A stretch of 5,109 nucleotides of DNA, from positions 1 through 5,109 of the forward strand of contig OMSM01000352.1 of assembly GCA_900313745.1 (NCBI GenBank), read 5' to 3'. Below, piece by piece: positions 1 to 5,109 of the stretch (the stretch's first letter is position 1; the number at the start of each line of letters is the position of its first letter). The DNA is from an uncultured Lachnospiraceae bacterium. Its GTDB lineage: Bacteria; Bacillota; Clostridia; Lachnospirales; Lachnospiraceae. The position numbers were made by a program, and so were the translations under genes. The notes beneath the pieces are model-generated. The model had not been told where the DNA came from. It saw only the letters and a list, made by a program, of their open reading frames with translations, and made no database searches.

Positions 1-83
1 ATCCTCAGATTATCCGGCCTCATCTCCTCCAGGTCGTCCGCATCCTTCCAGACCACCGTTACCGGAGTCTGGACAGTCCCTGC
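1..83 (-). other. Start of a Cna-B-like domain, residues 1544-1570, cut by window edge
   Basis: 'PVTVVWKDADD' followed by 'MRPDNL' matches the first strands of Cna-B-type domains (pattern VxVVWxDxxxxxxxRPxxL). These Ig-like stalk domains usually come in series before an LPxTG-type sorting signal. Only 27 residues are visible, so the call rests on this motif alone. Confidence 0.65.
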
Positions 84-3000
84 CCACTGCGCTGTAAAGG
101 TGACGTTTTTCTTGATCGTATATTCATCATTAAGGTTATATATACTGCCGTCTGTGCTGTCCTGCCATCCCTTGAACTTATCCGCCTGCGCGCCATCGTA
201 TATACAGCCCGGGATCTTGATCTTCGTACCCCTGAGCAGCTGATAGGTCTGGTCATCCGGTTTACCCGAATCGAAAGAGCCGCTTCCGGCCTTCACAGTG
301 ACCGTGCAGTAATCAAGTCCCTCGAAAAAGTTGGTGGTCCAGACGCTGAATGCCTGAGACTGCCGAGCGCCGTCCATACTGATAAATCCCAGATACTGAC
401 CACACTGGTCTTCTCCGATCATTTCCGGGAAGACCCGGGGGAGAACAGCCTTTGCAACGTCGATCGGGGTCTGCAGTCCAATTTCATCCGTGCCATTGGT
501 GCCAACGGAATAGGCGGTCTTACTGCGCTCCCCTTCCGCATTCTTCGGAATGCGAAGAGTATTATGAGTATCGAACCATTTGCGAAGATTATTGACCTTT
601 TTGCCGGCATTATCCGTGAAACCTCCTTCAGGTCTCTCCACTGTCGTGCCATCCATTATCGTTTCGAATCCGCCAATATCTTTCACCTGGCCTCCGAAAA
701 CGAGCTTGCCCCGGCAATCCTTCAGCTGCGGATAATGGGTTAAAGGTTCACATATTTTATCTCTGCCGGAACTATCCTTTTCCCAATAAACATATGATTC
801 GCCGGTGGACGGATTTGTTTCCGCCGAAAGATCCGTGATGATGTTGCGCAGACGGGACATGACGATCTTTCTACCGCTCTCATCACCGTCCTTCACTTCA
901 GCCGCAACGTTTACGATAATGGTCTCCGTCGGATGTTCTTTGAGGAAATTCTTCATCCATGTGAGTTCCTCTGCCAGGCTCAGATACTCATCGTCCTTAT
1001 TGAGAGCGTAGAATCTGCCTACACCGGTCTTGCCGTGGCAGGTGTACAGATTCTTTCCATCATCCTTGAATGTGCATACCTGCGGATTCACATACACAGT
1101 CGCCATTCCTGCTACGATCCCGACAAGGGTCCCAACCACAAGTCCACCCGTTCCAAAATGCAGGAGGAAAAGGGCAACGGTGCCGGCAACAGTACCTGAG
1201 ACCCAAGGCGCAAAGATGCCCAAAGGGAAATTTGTTTTCGGGATCTCGTGTATGAGACGCAAGTCAAGCATACGCATGCCGTCTTCAAGCTGCTGATCGA
1301 TATACGCAAGCTGTGTCTGGGCAAAACTCGCCCCGACATTTCCGAGCGGGGCACCGGTATCATCCGGACCATACATGGAAGAGTCATGGGTGCCCGGAAT
1401 ATTGATCTCGTTCAGGTACCTCTCCCCGGAAATGCCGGCCATCCAGTTGGGCCCGGACAGACGGTTTTTGTTCGACTTGATCTGATCTCTCCATTTTATG
1501 AATTTATGCTCATCGTCCAGCTCGATCGCATTAATATATCCTTCATTATCCCTCAGTATCACCTCATAACCGCCAGCCGAATAGAAGTACGTCTCGGGAA
1601 CGACATCGCTGTGGTATGTGCTGAAGTTCGTACTGAATCTGCCATACTTATTTTCCAGAGATACTCCGATATCCGCACCGTATTTCAGGGGTTCCGTAAG
1701 TTTGATGTACTTACCGGAAGGCAGGTATACGTCATTGCCGCCGGATGATTGATTGTCGTTTATGATCGTCTTTCCCTTGGTTACAAAATCCCCTGTATCT
1801 ACATAGACACCGCCGCCGGTGATCGTTGACTGATTGTTTCTTATTGTACAATCCGTAAGGGTCGCCTGCCCACTGCTTTTGTATAAGCCGCCGCCTAATC
1901 TGCCCTTATTGCCGGTGCAGGTGACATCCTTCATCGTGAGCGATCCCTTGGAATAGATGGCACCACCCTTGGCTGAATCCATATCGTTGGTAAGATAGTT
2001 GCCTGTGAATGTACAGCCCTCCAGTGTGAGCGTTCCGTAACTGGTGATCCCGCCGCCGCCGCCGGAGCTGATTCTTCTGTCGGTCGTAGGCATAGCTTCA
2101 TCATAGCTGTAATCATTTGTAGTGCCGACATGATTACGTTCAAATTTGGTGTTCTCTACAGATAATGTAGTGTTTGTGTTCGTATAGATCGCGCCGCCGT
2201 CCCATGACACATTTCCGCTGAACGAAGAGTTTCTGATATTGAGTTTTGCACGATCTTTGAGACAGATGGCGCCACCTTTGCCGTGTCCGCCATTGGTCAA
2301 TGCACAATTCCTGACGTAGTTATCATCGAAGGTCGATTGGTCGATGGTCACTTCCGCGGACTTGGCGACAGAGATCGCGCCCCCGTCATAGGTTTGGTTC
2401 AGATAGTAGAGAGCATAGTCTTTGTATGGGTATATCGTCCCGTATGGTTTACGTTCTCCTAATAAGGCCGAGCTGGAATTCCCCCTGAAGGAACAATTGC
2501 TTATAGTTACAGATTCTTGCGTATAGATCGCACCGCCACCCATACGTGCCAGGTTGGAATTTAAGGTCGCATTGCTGATGTTGGCTGTGGCTCCCGCCTG
2601 TATATTGATCGCGCCGCCGGCTCTTCCCTCATCACCATCGGCCCAAACCATGTTCGAATCAATATGCCCCCCGGTTATATCGAGCACAGCTTTATGGTCG
2701 CCGTCGACAAAGATACCGCCGCCGTCAGAGTCGCTTCCTGTTGCGTCGTTACTTGATACGTGGCCGCCGGACATCCGGAATGTCCCGTAAACATAAACGC
2801 CGCCACCGTTTCCGCTCGCTTTATTGTCCTTGATCGATCCGCCCCTGAGTTCGCATTCTCCGGTATCATCGATGTTGATGCCGCCTCCCCTCTCAGCGTT
2901 TCCTCCCGTGATCTGTCCGCTGTCGTTTCCGCTGGAATCTACGATGGTGAGCTTGCCGTAGACCCCGATCACCTGACCGTATCTATTGGAGCTGCTGTTC

Positions 3001-4712
3001 AACCGGTCCCGGTTGAGCTTATGGCCTGCGAGATCAAGTAAGATCTCTTTGTTCTTCGGGATCTGAATACGGCCTTCGTTCCCCGCAGCGGTAACGTCTC
3101 CGGAGAGCGTCAGGACCGTCTTGGTGTTGTCGGCCGCCTGATTTACAGCTTGCTGCAGCGCGGCCCAGGAACTGATCTCCGTTCCCGTCTCACTGATGTA
3201 GACCTCTCCGCCACTCTCCTTGAGGGCATAGCCTTCCTCCGTGAAGAACATGTTCTGTATAGCTTCACTGCTGTTTCCGGAGGACTTGAATCCGGAGGTT
3301 ATCTTTCTGTATGGCGTTGCCGCTAAAACCCCAATGGCTGTACCTGTCCCGAATGTTCCGTCGACTTTCACAACGTTATTTCCTGTCAGGAAAAGATCCA
3401 TAGGTGTGTTGTTCCGAATCACAGGAGTGCCACTCATGGTGATGTTTCTTTCGGTATAGATGCCGCCCCCCTGCTTTATTGCATCAGCATGCGTAATGCG
3501 GTTATTCTCAATGACGGTATTCCCGTTGATCTTCAGATTATTCGAATTGTAAATTCCGCCGCCTCGGTCCGCTGTTGCGACATTCCCGGAAATCACAGCA
3601 TCGCTGATGTTTACGGTTCCACTATTGTAGATTCCGCCACCCTTCTGGGTCGTATTGTTCGTAATACTCCCGCCTGTGATGTTGACGGTACCCGCGCCTC
3701 CATTGTAGATACCGCCTCCGAACATTTGCGCTTTGTTTCCTGTGATACTGCCTCCCTCCAGGTTGAACGTCCCCACATTGTAGATTCCGCCGCCACTATT
3801 GCTGGTCCTGCCGTTATTACCTCCTGTGATCTCCCCAGTAGCCTCGCTGCTGGAATCCTGTATCGTCAACGTGCCTGCGTTTTCGATGATGTATCCCTTC
3901 GCAGTGCTGCTCTCAAGTTCTCTCTTTAGCGTGCAGCCATTGAGATCGATGGTCACGGTCTCATCCTTCGCCACAAAAATGAAACCCTGCGCAGTAAAAT
4001 CCTCTGTCATCTTGTAAGTGCCGCTCGGCAGCACATATCTCTCCCCATCCCAGTACGCGCTAAAAAGATCGGCTTCTGTGCCGCTTCCACGCAGCGGAGC
4101 TGCTTTACTGTCTTTTAAGGACTGGCCCATAGATTCCAGGACAAAAGGCGAGAAACTGTCCGCATCGACCTCATACATGTTTGTTGAGGGGTTCCAAGTC
4201 GCGTCACATTTTCTCGCTATCCAATCCGGTTCAGATGAAGGCTCATGCAAAAGCTGGTATACCATGGTATCAGCTTCCTGATCACCAGCCTTTGAAAAAG
4301 AAACGGTAATCAACCCCTGGCCCTCGGCAGGCTGGAGCTCATTACCTTGCGAATCAAGAATTTTGACATCAAAGACACGCGAAACATCCGGCGTCGTGCC
4401 TTGTTCACGCTGCTCGCCCACAGCTTCTTCTGCTTTAGCCAGAAGTTCCTCATCCGTTATTTCGGACACAGCAAGCATCGCATCTGCTGGAAGCAGACCG
4501 TCCGGTGCCTCAACTCCGACCAGGATCCCGTCCACCTCCATCTGCTGTGAAAATGCCGGGGATCCTTGTGCATCATTGGTTTTTGGTTCTGCGTAAACCC
4601 TTCCGATCCCACTGCTCGGTATCATTGTGACGATCAACATTACTGAAAGCGTTATGCTCAGCAATCTTATCGCCCATACTCCAGCCTTTGCATTATGCTT
4701 CCTAATACTCAT
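1..4712 (-). CDS. Giant secreted/surface protein with two beta-helix modules and a PI-PLC catalytic domain (C-terminus beyond window)
   Basis: An open frame of 1570 codons with no stop runs from ATG at 4712 to the left window edge, so the C-terminus is missing. The start is chosen because AAGGGAG lies 8 nt upstream and a clear signal peptide follows. Domains in order: signal peptide 1-41; acidic N-terminal module 42-214 ending in a 'DADSFSPFV' strand typical of large Clostridia surface proteins; beta-helix module 215-511; beta-helix module 512-1067; PI-PLC about 1085-1468; InlB/Flg_new-like repeat 1469-1543; Cna-B-like start from 1544. PI-PLC enzymes cleave phosphatidylinositol or GPI anchors through a cyclic inositol phosphate; the helices probably act in adhesion or display. 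A sortase signal would be expected past the left edge but is not visible. The frame is intact, so this is not a pseudogene within the window. The domain calls are firm; substrate and host role are inferred. Confidence 0.95.
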   Translation of the reverse strand, partial: MSIRKHNAKAGVWAIRLLSITLSVMLIVTMIPSSGIGRVYAEPKTNDAQGSPAFSQQMEVDGILVGVEAPDGLLPADAMLAVSEITDEELLAKAEEAVGEQREQGTTPDVSRVFDVKILDSQGNELQPAEGQGLITVSFSKAGDQEADTMVYQLLHEPSSEPDWIARKCDATWNPSTNMYEVDADSFSPFVLESMGQSLKDSKAAPLRGSGTEADLFSAYWDGERYVLPSGTYKMTEDFTAQGFIFVAKDETVTIDLNGCTLKRELESSTAKGYIIENAGTLTIQDSSSEATGEITGGNNGRTSNSGGGIYNVGTFNLEGGSITGNKAQMFGGGIYNGGAGTVNITGGSITNNTTQKGGGIYNSGTVNISDAVISGNVATADRGGGIYNSNNLKINGNTVIENNRITHADAIKQGGGIYTERNITMSGTPVIRNNTPMDLFLTGNNVVKVDGTFGTGTAIGVLAATPYRKITSGFKSSGNSSEAIQNMFFTEEGYALKESGGEVYISETGTEISSWAALQQAVNQAADNTKTVLTLSGDVTAAGNEGRIQIPKNKEILLDLAGHKLNRDRLNSSSNRYGQVIGVYGKLTIVDSSGNDSGQITGGNAERGGGINIDDTGECELRGGSIKDNKASGNGGGVYVYGTFRMSGGHVSSNDATGSDSDGGGIFVDGDHKAVLDITGGHIDSNMVWADGDEGRAGGAINIQAGATANISNATLNSNLARMGGGAIYTQESVTISNCSFRGNSSSALLGERKPYGTIYPYKDYALYYLNQTYDGGAISVAKSAEVTIDQSTFDDNYVRNCALTNGGHGKGGAICLKDRAKLNIRNSSFSGNVSWDGGAIYTNTNTTLSVENTKFERNHVGTTNDYSYDEAMPTTDRRISSGGGGGITSYGTLTLEGCTFTGNYLTNDMDSAKGGAIYSKGSLTMKDVTCTGNKGRLGGGLYKSSGQATLTDCTIRNNQSTITGGGVYVDTGDFVTKGKTIINDNQSSGGNDVYLPSGKYIKLTEPLKYGADIGVSLENKYGRFSTNFSTYHSDVVPETYFYSAGGYEVILRDNEGYINAIELDDEHKFIKWRDQIKSNKNRLSGPNWMAGISGERYLNEINIPGTHDSSMYGPDDTGAPLGNVGASFAQTQLAYIDQQLEDGMRMLDLRLIHEIPKTNFPLGIFAPWVSGTVAGTVALFLLHFGTGGLVVGTLVGIVAGMATVYVNPQVCTFKDDGKNLYTCHGKTGVGRFYALNKDDEYLSLAEELTWMKNFLKEHPTETIIVNVAAEVKDGDESGRKIVMSRLRNIITDLSAETNPSTGESYVYWEKDSSGRDKICEPLTHYPQLKDCRGKLVFGGQVKDIGGFETIMDGTTVERPEGGFTDNAGKKVNNLRKWFDTHNTLRIPKNAEGERSKTAYSVGTNGTDEIGLQTPIDVAKAVLPRVFPEMIGEDQCGQYLGFISMDGARQSQAFSVWTTNFFEGLDYCTVTVKAGSGSFDSGKPDDQTYQLLRGTKIKIPGCIYDGAQADKFKGWQDSTDGSIYNLNDEYTIKKNVTFTAQWAGTVQTPVTVVWKDADDLEEMRPDNLR
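84..308 (-). other. InlB B-repeat / Flg_new-like domain, residues 1469-1543
   Basis: The sequence follows the family pattern: an opening strand 'TVTVKAGSGSF', a 'LLRGTKIKIP' segment, 'KFKGWQDSTDGSIYN' and the closing 'VTFTAQW' (W1543). This small beta-grasp repeat (listeria-Bacteroides repeat) is frequent between catalytic or binding domains and the cell wall anchor in Gram-positive surface proteins. It probably acts as a spacer. Confidence 0.85.
309..1460 (-). other. PI-PLC X-type catalytic domain, residues about 1085-1468
   Basis: The domain begins with 'NWMAGISGERYLNEINIPG' followed by THDS, the classic PI-PLC entry. By motif, against Bacillus cereus PI-PLC, the catalytic residues are assigned as H1109 (His32), D1110 (Asp33), D1150 and R1152 in 'LDLRL' (Asp67, Arg69), H1226 in 'CHGKTG' (His82) and D1447 in 'GFISMDG' (Asp274). 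'FLKEHPTETIIV' (from 1256) and 'RGKLVF' (from 1334) are further family hallmarks. The Arg in 'DLRL' points to the metal-independent bacterial mechanism. Without the insertion at about 1160-1220 the length is near the roughly 300 residues of secreted bacterial PI-PLCs. Catalysis is likely; substrate preference (PI, GPI or another phosphodiester) cannot be told. Confidence 0.88.
1089..1229 (-). other. Hydrophobic Gly-rich insertion inside the PI-PLC domain, residues 1162-1208
   Basis: Between R1152 and H1226 there are 73 residues, where B. cereus PI-PLC has about 12. Most of the excess is a glycine-rich hydrophobic stretch in two runs, about 1164-1186 and 1189-1208, separated by 'GTGG'. It contains GxxxG-like spacing (G1173/G1177, G1190/G1194, G1194/G1198, G1198/G1202). 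Each run is long enough for a membrane-spanning or membrane-inserting helix. Confidence 0.75.
1512..3179 (-). other. Second, longer beta-helix module, residues 512-1067
   Basis: The same plan as the first module repeats at larger scale. A cap starts at W516 ('SWAALQQAV') with 'TLSGDVTA', 'ILLDLAGHKL' (D560) and 'KLTIVDSSG'. About twelve coils with GGG/GGA turns follow, ending at 'GGNDVYLPSGKY' (about 992-1002). The closing cap has 'GADIGVSL' and 'GGYEVIL'. From about residue 701 on, the turns become GGAI and are paired with FxxN motifs, the alternation known from chlamydial polymorphic membrane proteins and other passenger-type beta-helices. A tyrosine-rich loop interrupts the coils at 746-776. 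Confidence 0.85.
3180..4070 (-). other. First right-handed beta-helix module, residues 215-511
   Basis: The module opens with a cap containing 'VTIDLNGCTL' and 'GTLTIQDSSS' and then 'GEITGG'. Five coils follow, with GGGIY turns at residues 307, 332, 358, 384 and 415 and 'NITGGSITNN'-type strands. It closes with a cap that includes 'GTAIGVLAATP', 'FFTEEGYAL' and 'GEVYIS'. Coil spacing is 25, 26, 26 and 31 residues, as expected for one turn of a pectate-lyase-type solenoid. No polysaccharide lyase active site is evident, so a structural or binding role is more likely than catalysis. Confidence 0.85.
3375..3794 (-). repeat. Tandem coding repeat, GGGIY coils (about 75-78 nt period)
   Basis: At DNA level the same 15-mer (plus strand ATTGTAGATTCCGCC) occurs exactly at 3624 and 3777, and with one mismatch at 3546 and 3702. 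The spacings are 78, 78 and 75 nt, that is 26, 26 and 25 codons. A weaker fifth coil lies further 3' in the gene. These are in-frame direct repeats, each encoding one beta-helix coil. Confidence 0.85.
4071..4589 (-). other. N-terminal surface-protein module, residues 42-214
   Basis: This acidic region holds 'VGVEAPDGLLPADAM' (about 65-79), an Ala/Glu-rich helix-like stretch, 'FDVKILDSQGNELQP', and a closing 'DADSFSPFV' (183-191). The arrangement matches a module repeatedly seen after the signal peptide in large Lachnospiraceae-type surface proteins, where the 'xADSFSxF/Y' strand ends a beta-sandwich. I know of no defined function for it. A linker at about 193-214 leads into the first beta-helix. 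Confidence 0.6.
4590..4712 (-). other. Signal peptide, residues 1-41
   Basis: The N-region carries R4, K5, H6, K9 and R16. A hydrophobic core follows at about residues 17-31 (LLSITLSVMLIVTMI). A Val-Tyr-Ala motif ends at residue 41 before Glu42 and fits signal peptidase I. No lipobox cysteine is present, so the product is not a lipoprotein. The long basic N-region is usual for large Gram-positive surface proteins. Confidence 0.9.
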
Positions 4713-4727
4713 TGTCCCCACTCCCTT
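4713..4727 (-). promoter_or_regulatory. Ribosome binding site of the giant surface protein
   Basis: On the minus strand AAGGGAG (plus positions 4721-4727) is separated by 8 nt from ATG at 4712. A GTG three codons upstream of the ATG lies only a few bases from this site and is less well placed, which supports the ATG. Confidence 0.75.
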
Positions 4728-4743
4728 TTATAGTTATTCTGAA

Positions 4744-4767
4744 ACAAAGAATATCCTATAGCTTTGT
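4744..4767. repeat. Short inverted repeat in the 5' leader
   Basis: ACAAAG (4744-4749) and CTTTGT (4762-4767) are perfect inverted copies 12 nt apart. They lie between the predicted transcription start and the ribosome binding site of the large gene. This could be an operator or a weak leader hairpin; a six-base arm can also arise by chance. Confidence 0.35.
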
Positions 4768-4779
4768 ATTATTGCACAT

Positions 4780-4809
4780 ATTATACTCTCTTTTCAGAGC
4801 CACGGGCAA
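4780..4809 (-). promoter_or_regulatory. Sigma-70/SigA-type promoter of the giant surface protein
   Basis: On the minus strand a perfect -10 TATAAT (4780-4785) lies 18 nt from TTGCCC (4804-4809), which matches the -35 consensus at 4 of 6 bases. Transcription would start near 4773 and give a leader of about 60 nt. The -35 box adjoins the T-tract of the upstream terminator, so the gene probably has its own transcript. Confidence 0.7.
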
Positions 4810-4810
4810 G

Positions 4811-4848
4811 AAAAAAAAGCCTCAGGAACGAAATGTTCCCAAGGCTTT
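4811..4848 (-). terminator. Rho-independent terminator of the truncated upstream gene
   Basis: AAAGCCT (4816-4822) pairs with AGGCTTT (4842-4848), and GGAAC (4825-4829) pairs with GTTCC (4835-4839) around a five-base loop. The two positions between the arms are C/A mismatches in plus-strand RNA but G-U wobbles in minus-strand RNA, giving a continuous 14-pair stem there. Eight T residues follow on the minus strand (4811-4818). It lies 29 nt past the stop of the remnant frame. Confidence 0.88.
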
Positions 4849-4877
4849 CTCATCATTAAAGCATTCCTGATACGATG

Positions 4878-4957
4878 TCACTGTCCGATATAGCTGCGCG
4901 CGACATCCAGCGGAAGCTCGGCGAGGATCAGGGCCATGTAGGTGTATGGCATAATGT
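4878..4957 (-). pseudogene. C-terminal remnant of an unidentified gene truncated by an insertion sequence
   Basis: A minus-strand frame reads 'PYTYMALILAELPLDVARSY' followed by IGQ and a TGA stop at 4878-4880. Toward its 5' side the frame passes the putative IS end and meets a stop (TAG, 4962-4964) inside the IS. No ribosome binding site precedes the Met codon at 4952, so this is unlikely to be a complete small gene. The strong terminator just downstream shows that a real transcript once ended here. The simplest reading is the last roughly 25 codons of a gene whose main part lies beyond the IS, right of the window. I do not recognise the family; the tail looks helical and amphipathic. It could instead be non-coding. 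Confidence 0.5.
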
Positions 4958-5030
4958 GGTTCTAAAAAATATGTTGGAAAGAGCATGAGAAGCCAGAATC
5001 CTGTAGAATAAAGCTGCGAAACAAACCCTA

Positions 5031-5037
5031 AAGGAGG
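5031..5037 (+). promoter_or_regulatory. Ribosome binding site of the transposase
   Basis: AAGGAGG lies 6 nt upstream of ATG at 5044, a near-perfect Shine-Dalgarno match that fixes the start. A possible -10 (TAGAAT, 5004-5009) is upstream, but I see no well-spaced -35, so the promoter is not called. Confidence 0.85.
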
Positions 5038-5043
5038 CGTCCA

Positions 5044-5109
5044 ATGCTCTACAAAGATTGTATCGAAAAACTGCTCCAATTGGAAGATGTAATCGTCACA
5101 AATATTGAA
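5044..5109 (+). CDS. Transposase N-terminus, probably ISL3 family (partial)
   Basis: Only 22 codons are visible: 'MLYKDCIEKLLQLEDVIV' followed by TNIE, open to the window edge. The start is set by a strong ribosome binding site. The 'LLxLxxVxVxxIE' pattern is typical of the opening of ISL3-family DDE transposases, ahead of their zinc-binding domain (CxxC), which would begin beyond the edge. Such enzymes cut and paste the element and duplicate 8 bp of target. The family call rests on a short stretch and on the GG-starting end upstream; another transposase family remains possible. The gene runs away from the surface-protein gene and is not part of its operon. Confidence 0.6.
   Translation, partial: MLYKDCIEKLLQLEDVIVTNIE

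Larger units (their letters stand above)
4958..5109 (+). mobile_element. Left end of an insertion sequence, probably ISL3 family (runs off window)
   Basis: The transposase-like start at 5044 implies that an IS end lies shortly upstream. The best candidate end is the GG of GGTTCT at 4958, because ISL3-family terminal repeats begin with GG followed by a TCT-like stretch, and because the remnant minus-strand frame breaks exactly here. Insertion of this family makes 8-bp target duplications, which would make CATAATGT (4950-4957) the left copy. The right end is outside the window, so neither the inverted repeat nor the duplication can be confirmed. Confidence 0.55.

Noticed and set aside
215..308. 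Possible end of the protein near the left edge
   Set aside because: The frame stays open through the InlB-like repeat into a Cna-B-like start, so the gene continues outside the window.
1248..1748. Plus-strand open frame of 166 codons
   Set aside because: It is antisense to the PI-PLC start and the beta-helix cap, has no ribosome binding site or recognisable domain, and is explained by the codon use of the minus-strand gene.
3546..3791. CRISPR-like array of regularly spaced short repeats
   Set aside because: The period is 75-78 nt and in frame, the 'spacers' are themselves similar, and the repeats encode beta-helix coils.
3489..3929. Plus-strand open frame of 146 codons
   Set aside because: It is antisense to the GGGIY coils; its apparent periodicity mirrors the repeats of the real gene on the other strand.
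4953..5009. IS-borne outward promoter driving the surface gene
   Set aside because: No convincing minus-strand -10/-35 pair was seen at the IS end, and the terminator at 4811-4848 lies in between.
4822..5079. Minus-strand open frame of 85 codons
   Set aside because: It overlaps the transposase start, the IS end, the remnant frame and the terminator stem, and its sequence resembles no protein; a chance frame.

Overview
This window looks like accessory chromosome from a Gram-positive anaerobe of the Bacillota, most likely a Clostridia/Lachnospiraceae-type gut or oral bacterium. The reasons are a secreted giant protein built from modules common in that group (beta-helix coils with 'GGGIY' turns, a listeria-Bacteroides/InlB-type repeat, the start of a Cna-B-like domain), strong Shine-Dalgarno sites, a Clostridia-style ISL3-like transposase start and roughly balanced base composition. 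The genus cannot be fixed from this sequence.

Layout: about 92% of the window (positions 1-4712, minus strand) is one uninterrupted reading frame of 1570 codons that runs off the left edge without a stop. Its order is signal peptide (residues 1-41), N-terminal surface-protein module (42-214), a first right-handed beta-helix module (215-511), a second, longer beta-helix module (512-1067), a phosphatidylinositol-specific phospholipase C (PI-PLC) catalytic domain (about 1085-1468), an InlB/Flg_new-like repeat (1469-1543) and the first residues of a Cna-B-like domain (from 1544). The PI-PLC active-site residues can all be assigned by motif. The domain also carries a glycine-rich hydrophobic insertion of about 60 residues between two catalytic motifs.

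Upstream of this gene (4713-5043) is a compact regulatory region. On the minus strand it holds a probable sigma-70-type promoter, a small 5'-UTR inverted repeat and a ribosome binding site. Directly before the promoter is a strong rho-independent terminator that belongs to an older minus-strand gene. Only about 25 C-terminal codons of that older gene remain, because an insertion sequence appears to have landed in it at about 4957/4958. The IS reads rightward and its transposase begins at 5044 and leaves the window.

Together: the large gene probably encodes a cell-surface or secreted adhesin-like enzyme. The beta-helices would form an elongated stalk or binding surface that presents a Ca2+-independent type PI-PLC able to cleave PI or GPI anchors, with repeat and Cna-B-type domains leading to a wall anchor outside the window. 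That biological role is inference; the domain order and active-site motifs are read directly from the sequence.
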